Numbered from the stretch's first letter, positions 17,541-26,115 are shown. The stretch is 33,240 nucleotides of DNA from CAVPDE01 sp964580575 (GCA_964580575.1 CAZOLJ010000051.1:1-33240), one strand, 5' to 3'. The notes: a model not told the origin generated them from the sequence alone. Translations and numbers: made by a program.

Positions 17541-17716
17541 AAGAATACAGGAGACAGAATTAAAGTCCAAAAGCCCATCACGAAAACACGAAAACGAGAA
17601 GACACGAAAGAAGAGGGGGTTTCTTGAACACCCTTGCGTTTTTTCGTGCTTTCGTGGTTGGTTTTTCTCCTCTCTTTTTTCGTTCTGTCTACCGTGTTCT
17701 GCCTTCTTGCTTCTTT
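17541..17716. repeat. Complete composite nested inverted repeat
   Basis: The clearest full element. Outer left heptamers GAATACA 17543, GGAGACA 17550, GAATTAA 17557. Inner CACGAA words at 17579, 17587 and 17603. Core GGGGGTT / AACACCC around 17613-17634. Inner right words TTCGTG at 17643 and 17651. Outer right heptamers GTTCTGT 17682, CTACCGT 17689, GTTCTGC 17696, CTTCTTG 17703, CTTCTTT 17710. The whole unit is an imperfect palindrome of about 175 bp, placed right after a stop codon. Confidence 0.85.
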
Positions 17717-17803
17717 TCTCTTTACTTGCCCTTTCCTTTTTATTATTCTCCGAAACTGAATGACAATTCATTTTATTGCTTGGGTTCTCTACGCTGCTTG
17801 TCA

Positions 17804-17878
17804 ATTGGTTTAGCGGTTTCTGGCTCGGTTTTGTCGGTTTCTCTATTGGGGCATCAGCTGATTGCTGACAGCTCTCTC
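17804..17878. repeat. Two short heptamer runs before the thiolase gene
   Basis: GGTTT words recur on a 7-nt grid at 17807-17840 (GCGGTTT 17813, TCGGTTT 17834). GCATCAG 17851, CTGATTG 17858 and CTGACAG 17865 form a second run. The 366 nt between the unknown gene and the thiolase are almost entirely repeat sequence. Confidence 0.6.
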
Positions 17879-17902
17879 AATCTTCTTCAGCGAGGTATTT
17901 TT

Positions 17903-19156
17903 ATGAAAGATGTCGTGATTGTTTCTGCGTGTCGGACGGCGATTGGAGCCTTTGGCGGAACCTTAAAAGACAGCCATGCGTCGAAGCTGGCCGCCATAGC
18001 GATGACAGAGGCCATAAAGAGGGCCGGCATTGAACCGGGCATGATCGACGACGTTCGATTCGGTTGCTGCCTGGAGCCCGGCGATTCTTTGAACGTGGCT
18101 CGCATCGGCGCCCTGTTGGCAGGGATCCCTGACTCGGTCACCGCCGTGACTATCAACCGGGTGTGCACCTCGGGAATGGATGCCGTTGTGACCGGTATGA
18201 TGATGATCCAGACCGGCATGGCCGATGTGATCCTGGCAGGCGGAACAGAGCACATGTCCGGTATCGCCTACACGGTTCCCACTGCCCGTTGGGGGTGCCG
18301 ATTGCAGGATCAGGTTTTCGTGGACACCATGATGCAGGCCCTCCACGTCGGCTCCCACATCATTCCTCATCCTGAAGACGGGCCTGTCAAGTCGGGAATG
18401 CCCCTGGAGCTTTTCAAAGGCAAGCCTTACATCATGGGTGTGACGGCGGAGTTCGTGGCCCAGCACCTCAACATCAGCCGGGAGGAGATGGATGAGGTCG
18501 CCTTGCGAAGCCACAACAATGCGGAAAGAGCCACAAAGGAAGGAGACTTCAAAGAAGAGATTGTGCCCGTAGAGATCCCCCAGAAGAAAGGGAAACCGCC
18601 CCTCATTTTCGACAAGGATGAGCACTTCCGTCCAGGCCTCACCATGGATCAGTTGAGACAACTGCCGCCTGCCTTTGTTCCGAAGATCGGGAAGGTGACG
18701 GCCGGCAACTCTTCGGGCATCAACGACGGCTCAAGCGCCATGGTCATCATGTCGGCGGATAAGGCAAAAGAGCTTGGTCTCAAGCCCTTGGCAAGAATCA
18801 GAGGGACAGGTAAGGGCGGGTGTCATCCGTCCGTCATGGGCCTGAGCCCTGTCCCGGCCATGCAGGATCTCTTCAAGAGATACCCGGATCTCAAAATGGG
18901 AGACTTCGAACTCATCGAACTCAACGAAGCCTTCGCGGCTCAGTATCTTGGGGTTGAGAAAGAGCTGAAGCTCAACCGGGAGATCACCAATGTGAACGGC
19001 TCGGGCATCGGCTTAGGCCATCCGGTGGGTTCTACCGGATGCCGGATCATGGTGACTTTGATTTATGCGATGAAGAAGAGAGGAAAGAGCCTGGGGCTGG
19101 CGACGATCTGCGGAGGCGGCGGCATCGGCATGGCCACCGCCCTCGAAATGATGTAA
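17903..19156 (+). CDS. Acetyl-CoA acetyltransferase (thiolase)
   Basis: 417-aa thiolase, full length for the family. The acyl-accepting Cys is in RVCTSGMDAV (about residue 90). The C-terminal catalytic signatures NEAFAAQ, GSGIGLGHPVGSTG (His) and ATICGGGGIG (Cys) are intact, so Claisen condensation/thiolysis activity is expected, in beta-oxidation or acetoacetyl-CoA formation. ATG at 17903 has GAGGT 7 nt upstream; the frame stays open to 17624 through repeat DNA, which is not coding. It is a single-gene unit ending in a strong terminator, with no beta-oxidation partners adjacent. Confidence 0.93.
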   Translation: MKDVVIVSACRTAIGAFGGTLKDSHASKLAAIAMTEAIKRAGIEPGMIDDVRFGCCLEPGDSLNVARIGALLAGIPDSVTAVTINRVCTSGMDAVVTGMMMIQTGMADVILAGGTEHMSGIAYTVPTARWGCRLQDQVFVDTMMQALHVGSHIIPHPEDGPVKSGMPLELFKGKPYIMGVTAEFVAQHLNISREEMDEVALRSHNNAERATKEGDFKEEIVPVEIPQKKGKPPLIFDKDEHFRPGLTMDQLRQLPPAFVPKIGKVTAGNSSGINDGSSAMVIMSADKAKELGLKPLARIRGTGKGGCHPSVMGLSPVPAMQDLFKRYPDLKMGDFELIELNEAFAAQYLGVEKELKLNREITNVNGSGIGLGHPVGSTGCRIMVTLIYAMKKRGKSLGLATICGGGGIGMATALEMM

Positions 19157-19230
19157 CTCACCACAGAGCCACCCGCCGTCGCTTGTTAAGCTATGGGGGG
19201 CTGGCAGAGAGCAAGGAGAAAAGCTCTAAT

Positions 19231-19272
19231 GTTCAACAAAAAGCCTCGCTTCTGCGGGGCTTTTTGTTGAAC
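19231..19272. terminator. Bidirectional terminator between thiolase and UGDH genes
   Basis: 19-bp stem with one G-T wobble (GTTCAACAAAAAGCCTCGC at 19231-19249 paired with 19254-19272) and loop TTCT. The right arm contains CTTTTT and the left arm AAAAAG, so it can work in both directions between these convergent genes. Confidence 0.85.
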
Positions 19273-19295
19273 AAGGGCCTCTTTCTATTACTTCT

Positions 19296-19381
19296 TTTTT
19301 CGTGCTTTCGAAACCTTCGTGCTTTCGTGATTGGTTTTTCTGCCTTCTTGTTTCCTTCTTCCGTCTTCCTGCTGTTCTAAG
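19296..19381. repeat. Composite repeat, right half (TTCGTG words plus heptamers)
   Basis: TTCGTG words run between about 19299 and 19330, ending in CGTGATTGG. Exact heptamers follow: CTGCCTT 19340, CTTGTTT 19347, CCTTCTT 19354, CCGTCTT 19361, CCTGCTG 19368. No left half is present; the terminator hairpin takes its place. Confidence 0.7.
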
Positions 19382-19394
19382 CTTTAGGCACTTC

Positions 19395-20771
19395 TCAGAA
19401 GTGCTTCAGGGGGGCTTTGCCTATGGCAAAGACATTGAACCCCGTGTCGAACAGTTTCTTGTGATCCAGGATGTTCCGCCCGTCGAAGAGGAAGGCGGGC
19501 TGAACCATGGATTTGAAGATCCGCTGGTAGTCCAGTGTCTTGTACACATCCCATTCCGTGAGTACGGCCACCGCATGCGCCCCTTTGGCCGCCTTGTAAG
19601 GATTTGCCTCGAAGGTCAGTCCCTGCTTGAATTGCTTCAAATCTTTTTTCGCGTTTTCGAGGGCCTTGGGATCTGTGATCACCACTTCTGCATGCTCTTC
19701 AAGAAGGCCCTGGGTAACAGAGATGGCTGGAGATTCCCGTGTGTCTCCTGTGTTTGCTTTAAAAGCGAAACCGAAAACAGCGATTCTTTTCCCTGCCACC
19801 GTGTTGAACATGTTGGAGAGCATGTTCTGAACGAACCGGTTTTGCTGCCAGTCATTGATCTCCACGACCGATTCCCAGTACCTTGCCGCTTTGTCCAAGC
19901 CGTAGCTCTCGCAGATGTAGACGAGATTCAGAATGTCCTTCTTGAAACAGGAGCCGCCGAACCCCACGCTCGATTTCAGGAACTTCGGCCCGATCCTGGA
20001 GTCCATGCCGATGGCATTGGCCACTTCGTCCACGTCGGCTCCCGTCTTCTCGCAAAGGGCTGATATCGAGTTGATGGAGGAGATCCTCTGCGCCAGAAAT
20101 GCATTGGCGGTCAGTTTGGAAAGCTCCGAGCTCCATACGTTCGATTCGATGATTTTCTCCCTTGGAACCCAGTTCAGATAGATCTCCGCCACCGCTTTTC
20201 TGGCCTTGATGCCCTCCGGGGTCTCTCTGGAACCGATGAGCACCCGTTCCGGGTTTTCCAAATCCTTTATGGCCGTCCCTTCTGCCAGGAATTCCGGATT
20301 GGACACGACCTCGAAGTGCATTCCCTTTGAGTTCTCGTTGAGAATCCGTTCCATGGCCGAGGCGGTCCTCACCGGGAGTGTGGATTTCTCCACAACAACC
20401 TTGCTGCCCTTCGAGTAGGCAAAGATTTCCCTCGCCGTCTTTTCCCAGTACTGCAGGTCCGCCGCCCTGCCTGCGCCCTGTCCAAAGGTCTTGGTGGGAG
20501 TGTTGACGGAAACGAAGATGATCTCCGATTGCTCGATCCCCTTTTCTATTTCCGTTGAAAAGAACAGGTTCCTGCCCCGGCTCTTCTTGACGATTTCATC
20601 CAAGCCCGGCTCAAAGATGGGGAGCCTGTTGCTGTTCCAGGCCTTGATCTTGTCCTTGTCAATGTCCACGACCACGACCTTGTACTGTGGGCACTTGTAG
20701 GCGATCATCGCCATGGTGGGCCCGCCCACATACCCTGCCCCGATGCACAAGATGTTCTTCTCAAACCCCAT
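19395..20771 (-). CDS. UDP-glucose 6-dehydrogenase
   Basis: 458-aa enzyme that oxidises UDP-glucose to UDP-glucuronate with 2 NAD+. The N-terminal Rossmann motif is GAGYVGGPT, the middle domain has EFLAEGTAIKDL, and the catalytic Cys is in GFGGSCFKKD. The C-terminal UDP-binding domain is present (FGFAFKANTGDTRESP). The sequence resembles the longer animal/plant-like UGDH class (about 460-490 aa) rather than the short bacterial Ugd. ATG at 20771 has GGAGAAGAG upstream. With the epimerase upstream it forms a UDP-GlcA to UDP-GalA route for surface polysaccharide. Confidence 0.93.
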   Translation of the reverse strand: MGFEKNILCIGAGYVGGPTMAMIAYKCPQYKVVVVDIDKDKIKAWNSNRLPIFEPGLDEIVKKSRGRNLFFSTEIEKGIEQSEIIFVSVNTPTKTFGQGAGRAADLQYWEKTAREIFAYSKGSKVVVEKSTLPVRTASAMERILNENSKGMHFEVVSNPEFLAEGTAIKDLENPERVLIGSRETPEGIKARKAVAEIYLNWVPREKIIESNVWSSELSKLTANAFLAQRISSINSISALCEKTGADVDEVANAIGMDSRIGPKFLKSSVGFGGSCFKKDILNLVYICESYGLDKAARYWESVVEINDWQQNRFVQNMLSNMFNTVAGKRIAVFGFAFKANTGDTRESPAISVTQGLLEEHAEVVITDPKALENAKKDLKQFKQGLTFEANPYKAAKGAHAVAVLTEWDVYKTLDYQRIFKSMVQPAFLFDGRNILDHKKLFDTGFNVFAIGKAPLKHF

Positions 20772-20806
20772 CTCTCTTCTCCTCTCCAACTAAGCCATCA
20801 GCGGTC

Positions 20807-21018
20807 AGCTTTACGCCAAAGCGTAAGCGCCAAAAAAAAAGCTTATCACGAAACCATGAAAGCTGGAAAACACGAAAAAGGGCCTTGTTTTTTATACAAA
20901 CCCTTCTTCCTTCGTGCTTTCGTCCTTTCGTGTTTTCGTGATTGCCTTGGACTCTTCTTCTTTCTTTTTCCGTCTTCTTACTCCCCGCTCTTTGCTCTCT
21001 GCTCTGCGCTCTATGCTC
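20807..21018. repeat. Composite repeat between the epimerase and UGDH genes
   Basis: Left: CAGCGGT/CAGCTTT words near 20809, CACGAAA at 20847 and CACGAAAAAG near 20870. Core AAGGG(N2)TTGT / ACAA(N)CCCTT around 20877-20909. Right: TTCGTG words between 20911 and 20942 ending CGTGATTG. Then seven exact heptamers from CCGTCTT 20970 to TATGCTC 21012 (CCCGCTC 20984, TTTGCTC 20991, TCTGCTC 20998, TGCGCTC 21005). It fills the 245 nt between two co-directional genes and runs into the epimerase stop. Confidence 0.85.
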
Positions 21019-22069
21019 ACAGGTTATAGTACTCCACATACCAGTTCACGAAGCGCTTGACCCCTTCTTTCAATCTCATCGCCGGCCTGTAACCGAAATC
21101 CTCCACCAGGTCCTTCACATCCGCCCATGTGGCCGGCACGTCACCGGGCTGCATGGCCAGGAAAGTCTTCTTCGCCTTTTTGCCCAGGGCTTTCTCTATG
21201 GCTTTGATGAAGGCCATCAGTTCCACGGGTGAATTGTTCCCGATGTTGTAGATTCGGTACGGTGCCAGCGATCTCGATGGGTCAGGGGCTTTGCCGCTCC
21301 ATTTCGGATCCCCGGCCGGCGGTTTGTCCAGAACCTTCACCACTCCCGTCACGATGTCGTCGATGTAAGTGAAATCCCTTTTCATCTTTCCATGATTGAA
21401 CACATCGATCGGTTTGCCCTCGAGTATCGCCTTGGTAAAAAGGAAAAGGGCCATGTCCGGCCGGCCCCACGGACCATACACCGTGAAGAACCGCAGACCG
21501 GTCGTTGGGGTGCGGTAGAGATGGCTGTAGGCGTGGGCCATCAGCTCATTGGCCTTTTTGGTCGCCGCATACAGAGAAATGGGATGATCCACGTTGTGGT
21601 GGACGGAAAAGGGAAACTTCTCATTCAGCCCGTAAACAGAGCTCGAGGAGGCATAGACCAGGTGCTTCACTTTGTGGTGCCTGCAGCACTCCAGCAGGTT
21701 GGTGAAGCCCACGACGTTCGCTTCGATGTAGGAGTAAGGATTGACAAGGGAGTACCGGACCCCTGCCTGGGCAGCCAGATGGCAGACCATGTCGAACTTT
21801 TCTTTTTTGAAAAGTTTCTCAATCGCCGGTCGGTCTTCGAGGTTTGTTCTCTTGAACCGATAGGTCGGATGTTTCGAACTCTTGACCCACTTCCCTTCTT
21901 CAGCCTTGCGGCGATCCAGTCCGTCTCTTCCCAGTCGTCCGTACTTGAGCCGAACGTCATAGTATTCATTGATGTTGTCGATGCCGACAACCTCGTCCCC
22001 TCTTTCAGCGAGTCTCACGGCCACAAAGGACCCGATAAAGCCCGCCGTCCCAGTAACAAGAACCTTCAT
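21017..22069 (-). CDS. UDP-glucuronate 4-epimerase (SDR family)
   Basis: 350-aa extended SDR epimerase. Nucleotide-binding motif TGTAGFIGSFVA at the start, DNINEYYDVRLK (typical of UDP-glucuronate epimerases), SSSSVYG and the catalytic YAATKKANE (Tyr, Lys), then GLRFFTVYGPWGRPDMA. It interconverts UDP-GlcA and UDP-GalA. ATG at 22069 has AGAGGT 8 nt upstream; an in-frame extension to 22096 is less likely. It is co-directional with UGDH and probably functionally paired despite 245 nt of repeats between them. Confidence 0.9.
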   Translation of the reverse strand: MKVLVTGTAGFIGSFVAVRLAERGDEVVGIDNINEYYDVRLKYGRLGRDGLDRRKAEEGKWVKSSKHPTYRFKRTNLEDRPAIEKLFKKEKFDMVCHLAAQAGVRYSLVNPYSYIEANVVGFTNLLECCRHHKVKHLVYASSSSVYGLNEKFPFSVHHNVDHPISLYAATKKANELMAHAYSHLYRTPTTGLRFFTVYGPWGRPDMALFLFTKAILEGKPIDVFNHGKMKRDFTYIDDIVTGVVKVLDKPPAGDPKWSGKAPDPSRSLAPYRIYNIGNNSPVELMAFIKAIEKALGKKAKKTFLAMQPGDVPATWADVKDLVEDFGYRPAMRLKEGVKRFVNWYVEYYNL

Positions 22070-22199
22070 ATCCCGGACCTCTTCGCCCTTTTCCATACCT
22101 TAGGGACAACCCAACTTACCCTAAAGACGACCAAAAGTCACCTCCCAGTTTCTGCTCCAAAATGCCAGATCCTCCAGTCGCCGCGAAAGGTCGCCGCCC

Positions 22200-22320
22200 C
22201 TCTTCTTTCGTGTTTTCGTCTGCCCTATGGAATGATGTTGCACTTCTATTCCATCGGGGTGAAATCCCGAAGGGCCATTTCCCTGGGGCCAACGGACAGC
22301 GGGACGATTCAACCGGGGTC
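22200..22320. other. Structured intergenic stretch of unknown nature
   Basis: TTTCGTGTTTTCGT at about 22206 precedes a hairpin ATGGAAT (22228) / ATTCCAT (22249). A GC-rich run follows with nested short palindromes (GGGGTGAAATCCC, GGGCC..GGGGCC). No coding potential is seen. It could be a repeat element or an untranslated RNA; nothing decides this. Confidence 0.4.
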
Positions 22321-22444
22321 CCTTCGTGTCTTCGTGATTGCCTTTTTCTTCGGTCTTTTGACTTTCAGCTTTCACCTTTGAGCTTTGAGCCCGCCTGAGG
22401 CGGGGCAACTTTCTTCCTATGAGCTATGAGCTCTCTGACCTGCT
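22320..22444. repeat. Composite repeat upstream of vapBC
   Basis: TTCGTGTCTTCGTGATTG is followed by exact heptamers TTTGACT 22357, TTCAGCT 22364, TTCACCT 22371, TTGAGCT 22378 and TTGAGCC 22385. A palindrome GCCCGCC/GGCGGGG lies at 22389-22406. CTATGAG occurs at 22417 and 22424, then CTCTCTG 22431. Confidence 0.8.
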
Positions 22445-22498
22445 TTCCGGAACTCAAGGAACTCAAAATCCCTGAGCTTTTATCCTCCAATTTTCTCC

Positions 22499-22527
22499 TT
22501 GACAGTCTTTCAGGCCTTGGTTATACT
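22499..22527 (+). promoter_or_regulatory. Sigma-70 promoter of vapBC (first copy)
   Basis: TTGACA (22499-22504), 17-nt spacer, TATACT (22522-22527). Near consensus, about 41 nt before the GTG start. Confidence 0.8.
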
Positions 22528-22568
22528 TTCTTTGAAATGTAAATCTTAATAGAAAAAGGAGTGCTTTC

Positions 22569-22820
22569 GTGGCAGTAGTAAAAGCCTATGCAAAAGGTCA
22601 AATCATTATTCCTAAGGACTTGAGGAGCAAGCTTGGTATATTCCCGGGCAAGAAGGTGTCCCTCAGGCTGGTGGATGATCACCTGGAACTCCGGCCTCTT
22701 CCCGATGATCCCATCGAGTTTCTCACCGGTGTTTTCAAGGACCACCCTCGCTCCCTGTCCGATGAACTGCTGCGGGAAAGGAAGAAGGATGACGACCTTG
22801 ACGAAGCGGATCGTCTTTGA
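22569..22820 (+). CDS. AbrB/MazE-type antitoxin (VapB)
   Basis: 83-aa DNA-binding antitoxin with a SpoVT-AbrB swapped-hairpin N-terminus (AYAKGQIIIPKDLRSKLGI) and an acidic C-terminal toxin-binding tail. It starts with GTG, with AAGGAG 8 nt upstream, under a near-consensus promoter. It overlaps the PIN toxin gene by 32 nt. It is expected to repress its own promoter with the toxin. Confidence 0.88.
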   Translation: MAVVKAYAKGQIIIPKDLRSKLGIFPGKKVSLRLVDDHLELRPLPDDPIEFLTGVFKDHPRSLSDELLRERKKDDDLDEADRL

Positions 22821-23199
22821 TGCCCATGCGATCTTGAGATGGACGCAAAAGGAAGCCGGTTATCAGAAGGTGAGATCGCTGATGGTGGCCTGCCGCGAAG
22901 GGTCTGTCTCGGGATACATGAATCGCATCAACCTTGGGGAGGTGCACCATAAAACGATCCGGGCACTGGGACCGGAAGCAGCGAAGGATTTCATGGAGAA
23001 TTTCCTTCGTTTGCCCATCACGATCGTTCTGCCCGATGACCCGCTCATCTGGAAGGCGTCGGAATTGAAAGCTCAGTACCCGATCTCTTACGCCGACTGC
23101 TTTGCCGCCGCCACCGCTTTGATTCACAAGGCTGCCGTTCTCACCGGCGACCCTGAATTCAAGAAGCTGAACAAAGTTATTCCCTTGGAATGGCTCTAG
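22789..23199 (+). CDS. PIN-domain ribonuclease toxin (VapC)
   Basis: 136-aa PIN-domain endoribonuclease. The acidic metal-binding set is intact: FDAHAILRW (Asp), NLGEVHHK (Glu), SYADCFAAATA (Asp) and LTGDPEF (Asp). ATG at 22789 follows GGAAAGGAAGAAGG and lies inside the antitoxin gene, a usual arrangement for translational coupling. Full length, so this module looks active. Confidence 0.88.
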   Translation: MTTLTKRIVFDAHAILRWTQKEAGYQKVRSLMVACREGSVSGYMNRINLGEVHHKTIRALGPEAAKDFMENFLRLPITIVLPDDPLIWKASELKAQYPISYADCFAAATALIHKAAVLTGDPEFKKLNKVIPLEWL

Positions 23200-23220
23200 C
23201 CCCCGGAATCCATCCCGCTT

Positions 23221-23262
23221 TTTTCGTGTTTTCGAACCCTCGTGTTTTCGTGATTGCTTTAG
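23221..23262. repeat. TTCGTG repeat copy between vapC and the secreted protein
   Basis: TTTTCGTGTTTTCGAACC, then CTCGTGTTTTCGTGATTG: the conserved right end of the composite element without a recognisable left half. Confidence 0.65.
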
Positions 23263-23355
23263 GTTTCTCTCCTCTGCGGTTTAGATCTATAGGATGTCCC
23301 CCATACGTTCCCGATCCCCTCGATCTGGGACCGGGGGCTGCGATCTCTCCACATC

Positions 23356-26115
23356 TCAATCGAGCAAGTTGATGCTTGTGGCGGCAACGGGAGCCACGGG
23401 ATGGAGCAGAAACCAGTCGGATCCCTCACGATAGACATGCAACCCGTCCGCCCCGAAGGAAGACAGCAGTTCCTCCCTGCCGTCTTTGTCCATATCGAGG
23501 GCAAGCATCCAGTCCGGACCCGCTGTTTTCAATTGCCGCCAACCCTCTTCCAAATCGTAATGCCAGAGGCCACTCGCTGCACCATAGTTCACCATCAAGC
23601 CGTGACCCAAGGGCATCATGTCCTCGGGATGGGCGCCGCCGATCTCAGACCAGTCGTTCCCCTCTTTGTAAACGCACAGCCCGCAGCCGCTGAAGGAAGC
23701 AAGGAGCTCATCTATCCCGTCGCTGTCCAGGTCGGCGGCGAGCATCTGCTCCGGGTTCGAAGGATTCAATCGTCTCCAATCCCTCTCCTCATCATAATGC
23801 CAGAGACCATAGGCCACACCAAAATCGGCCACCAAACCGTTCCCCAGGCGAATCATGGCCTCCGGGATGACGTTGTTGATCTGTAACCAACCGCTCGACT
23901 TTTTGTAAGCGTACAGCCCGTAGCCATTGAAAGAGGCGACAAGCTCCTCTTTCCCGTCGCTGTCCAGGTCGGCGGCGAGCATCAAGTCCGGACTCACCGT
24001 GTTCAGCCGCATCCAAGGCATCCACCCCCTCAAGGGATCGTAATGCCACAGACCATAGGCCGCACCGAAATCGGCCACCAAACCGTTCCCCAGGCGAATC
24101 ATGGCCTCCGGGATGAGGCTGTTGATCCGTGACCAGCCACGTGTCTCCCGGTAAATGTACAGCCCGTAGCCCTTGAAGGAAACCACGAGCTCCTCTTTCC
24201 CGTCGCTGTCCACATCGGCGGCGAGCATCAGATCCGGGCTCACCGTGTTCAATTGCGTCCACCCCCTCAAGGGATCGTAATGCCACAAACCATAGGCCGC
24301 ACCCAAGTCTGCAACCAGTTCATCCCCCACCCGTGCCGCTCTGCCGATCTCCTGCAGTTCCCAGCCTTTCGTGGCTTCCAAGCCGCTCCATTGCTCCCTG
24401 ACGATGCCCACACCCGGAGCATAATAAACCAACATCTCATCGTTACCGTTCCTCCATTTCACCGTCAAGCAGCCTGAATATGGGCCCAGACCTGTGCTCA
24501 ACTGCTCCACCCTAACGCCTGTTTCTACCACCTCCCGGTGGCCCGAGCTCTCCTCTGCGAATCGCTGCCCCGGTATCGGGTTGGCGGGCACCCAGACTGC
24601 GGCCTCTGCTCTGCCGAGAACCCTGTGGTGGTCCCCGAGAGCACGATAATCTTTCAGGAGCCACACCACGCCGGAGGTATCCTGCGCAAGCCAGAGCATC
24701 TGCCCATCAGGATCAAGATCCGGATTCCTGGTATTCCCGTGACCTCTTTGAACGACTTTCAGGCACTCGACCGAATCCACCACCTCTTTTCCCAGAACGA
24801 GGGAGTAGCGACCATATCCTGCCATGGCGCCGGTACCGGCATATCTCATCTTCAGATCCAGGGAATGAGGGAAGAAAGGATTGGTGATCTCTGCCGAATC
24901 GGAGTCGAAGACAACCTCTTTGAGGGCGGGATTCCTACCGCCTAGGATTTCCTGCCCGTCCGTCAAACCGTCACGGTCGGTATCAGGATTTTGAGGGTCC
25001 GTGCGGTACACGCAAATTTCCTCTCCGTCTGTTATGCCGTCATCATCCGCATCTCCCGAGCCGTCGCTTAACCAAATATCTCCGAACCAGAATATCTCCA
25101 AGACGTCAGGCATTCCGTCACCGTCAAAGTCGTTGAGGTCTCCGACGATCCTCCCCCCCGCAGGAATAGGATGACCTGCCGCGTCGGTCACCTTCTCGCT
25201 GATGACCAGCGTGTAGATCTGCTCACTCTGCAGATTGGACAGGGTCAAACGGAAAATTCTGCCCGCCCCGGTCACGTCCGTGATGTCTGAGACGATCGCG
25301 CCGTGGTCAAAGGCGTAGTTGTCTGCCACGGCTGCGTTTTGCATATCGTTTTCGGTGTACGTTATCTCCAGGGTGTTTTCGGAAATCGTTTCTATGCCGT
25401 CGATCCAGGGAGGGCCTGTGTCGATGTAAAATGGCCCGCAATGTTCGGCTTCACCCCAGTTCCCGACCGTGTCGAGCGCTCTGATGTGGAAATAGTACCG
25501 ATTGCCGTCCGGTAGGACCGTGGTGAGCGTGGACGTGACGGCGTCGTGGGTTTTCTCGGCATCCGGTATCGTTCCGGGGTTCCTGTCCCATGTCGTCGAA
25601 TATCCCACGATCTCGACTCCATCCGGCAACCCGGTCGGGGCCGTCCACATGACAGCCACTGTATAATCGTTCGACCAGGTTGCCGGCGGCGGCGAAGCCG
25701 AGAGGATGAGCACCTTTCCGGGGCCGCTGTAATGGGTCCTCACCTCGTTCGAAGCGTCGCTCTCGAAACCCTCCGTGTCGATAGCGGATACCACCATGAA
25801 ATAGGTCTTAGCGTCATCGAGGCTGTGAAGAGTGAACTCCACCAGATTGGGGTCCGGATTTTCGTCTTGGCCGAGAAGCACCGTGACAGGTGAGGCTCCT
25901 TCAGCAGCCCCCTCCCCCGTGTAGTTATCCAGCCTCTGTGCCCCGGAAGCGTCCGGCTTGTAGTAGATCTTGTAGCCGGCCAGGTCGGGCTCGTGGTTTG
26001 CATTCCATTGGAGCGTAACGTCCAGGGCGTAGCTTTGCGACTGGAACAAGACCAGCGCAACGAGTAAGGCAAGAAATCCCGGCACCCGGCACTTATGGTT
26101 TTTTTCTTCTAACAT
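23356..26115 (-). CDS. Large secreted protein: FN3 domains, calcium repeats, four tandem C-terminal repeats
   Basis: 919-aa exported protein. A signal peptide (hydrophobic run at about 13-24, likely cleavage after QSYA) is followed by two fibronectin type III-like domains (about 30-130 and 135-240), an Ig-like region, and thrombospondin type 3/dockerin-like calcium motifs (DFDGDGMPD, DADDDGITDGEE, DTDRDGLTDGQE). Four tandem repeats of 79-85 residues (about 595-673, 674-755, 756-834, 835-919) each carry GLWHYD and D-x-D-x-DG-x-EL, like VCBS/FG-GAP calcium-binding blades. There is no sortase or PEP-CTERM tail. ATG at 26115 is set by the signal peptide. It is probably surface-associated or extracellular; ligand unknown. 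A sigma-54-like site lies upstream. Confidence 0.85.
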   Translation of the reverse strand: MLEEKNHKCRVPGFLALLVALVLFQSQSYALDVTLQWNANHEPDLAGYKIYYKPDASGAQRLDNYTGEGAAEGASPVTVLLGQDENPDPNLVEFTLHSLDDAKTYFMVVSAIDTEGFESDASNEVRTHYSGPGKVLILSASPPPATWSNDYTVAVMWTAPTGLPDGVEIVGYSTTWDRNPGTIPDAEKTHDAVTSTLTTVLPDGNRYYFHIRALDTVGNWGEAEHCGPFYIDTGPPWIDGIETISENTLEITYTENDMQNAAVADNYAFDHGAIVSDITDVTGAGRIFRLTLSNLQSEQIYTLVISEKVTDAAGHPIPAGGRIVGDLNDFDGDGMPDVLEIFWFGDIWLSDGSGDADDDGITDGEEICVYRTDPQNPDTDRDGLTDGQEILGGRNPALKEVVFDSDSAEITNPFFPHSLDLKMRYAGTGAMAGYGRYSLVLGKEVVDSVECLKVVQRGHGNTRNPDLDPDGQMLWLAQDTSGVVWLLKDYRALGDHHRVLGRAEAAVWVPANPIPGQRFAEESSGHREVVETGVRVEQLSTGLGPYSGCLTVKWRNGNDEMLVYYAPGVGIVREQWSGLEATKGWELQEIGRAARVGDELVADLGAAYGLWHYDPLRGWTQLNTVSPDLMLAADVDSDGKEELVVSFKGYGLYIYRETRGWSRINSLIPEAMIRLGNGLVADFGAAYGLWHYDPLRGWMPWMRLNTVSPDLMLAADLDSDGKEELVASFNGYGLYAYKKSSGWLQINNVIPEAMIRLGNGLVADFGVAYGLWHYDEERDWRRLNPSNPEQMLAADLDSDGIDELLASFSGCGLCVYKEGNDWSEIGGAHPEDMMPLGHGLMVNYGAASGLWHYDLEEGWRQLKTAGPDWMLALDMDKDGREELLSSFGADGLHVYREGSDWFLLHPVAPVAATSINLLD
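23359..24333 (-). repeat. Four tandem intragenic repeats of about 240 bp
   Basis: They encode the C-terminal repeats of the secreted protein. A 49-nt stretch at 23822-23870 is identical to 24068-24116 (offset 246 nt), so some copies duplicated or were converted recently. The last copy is the most diverged. Confidence 0.85.

Noticed and set aside
17624..17902. N-terminal extension of the thiolase
   Set aside because: It translates repeat DNA. The family start MKDVVIVSACRTAIG with a good ribosome-binding site is at 17903.
19302..20063. 253-aa frame antisense to UGDH
   Set aside because: It begins in repeat DNA and has no family features.
21392..22381. 329-aa frame antisense to the epimerase
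   Set aside because: No recognisable domain; it runs from gene antisense into repeats.
23401..23886. Frame antisense to the tandem repeats of the secreted protein
   Set aside because: Its repetitive translation only mirrors the repeats of the real gene.
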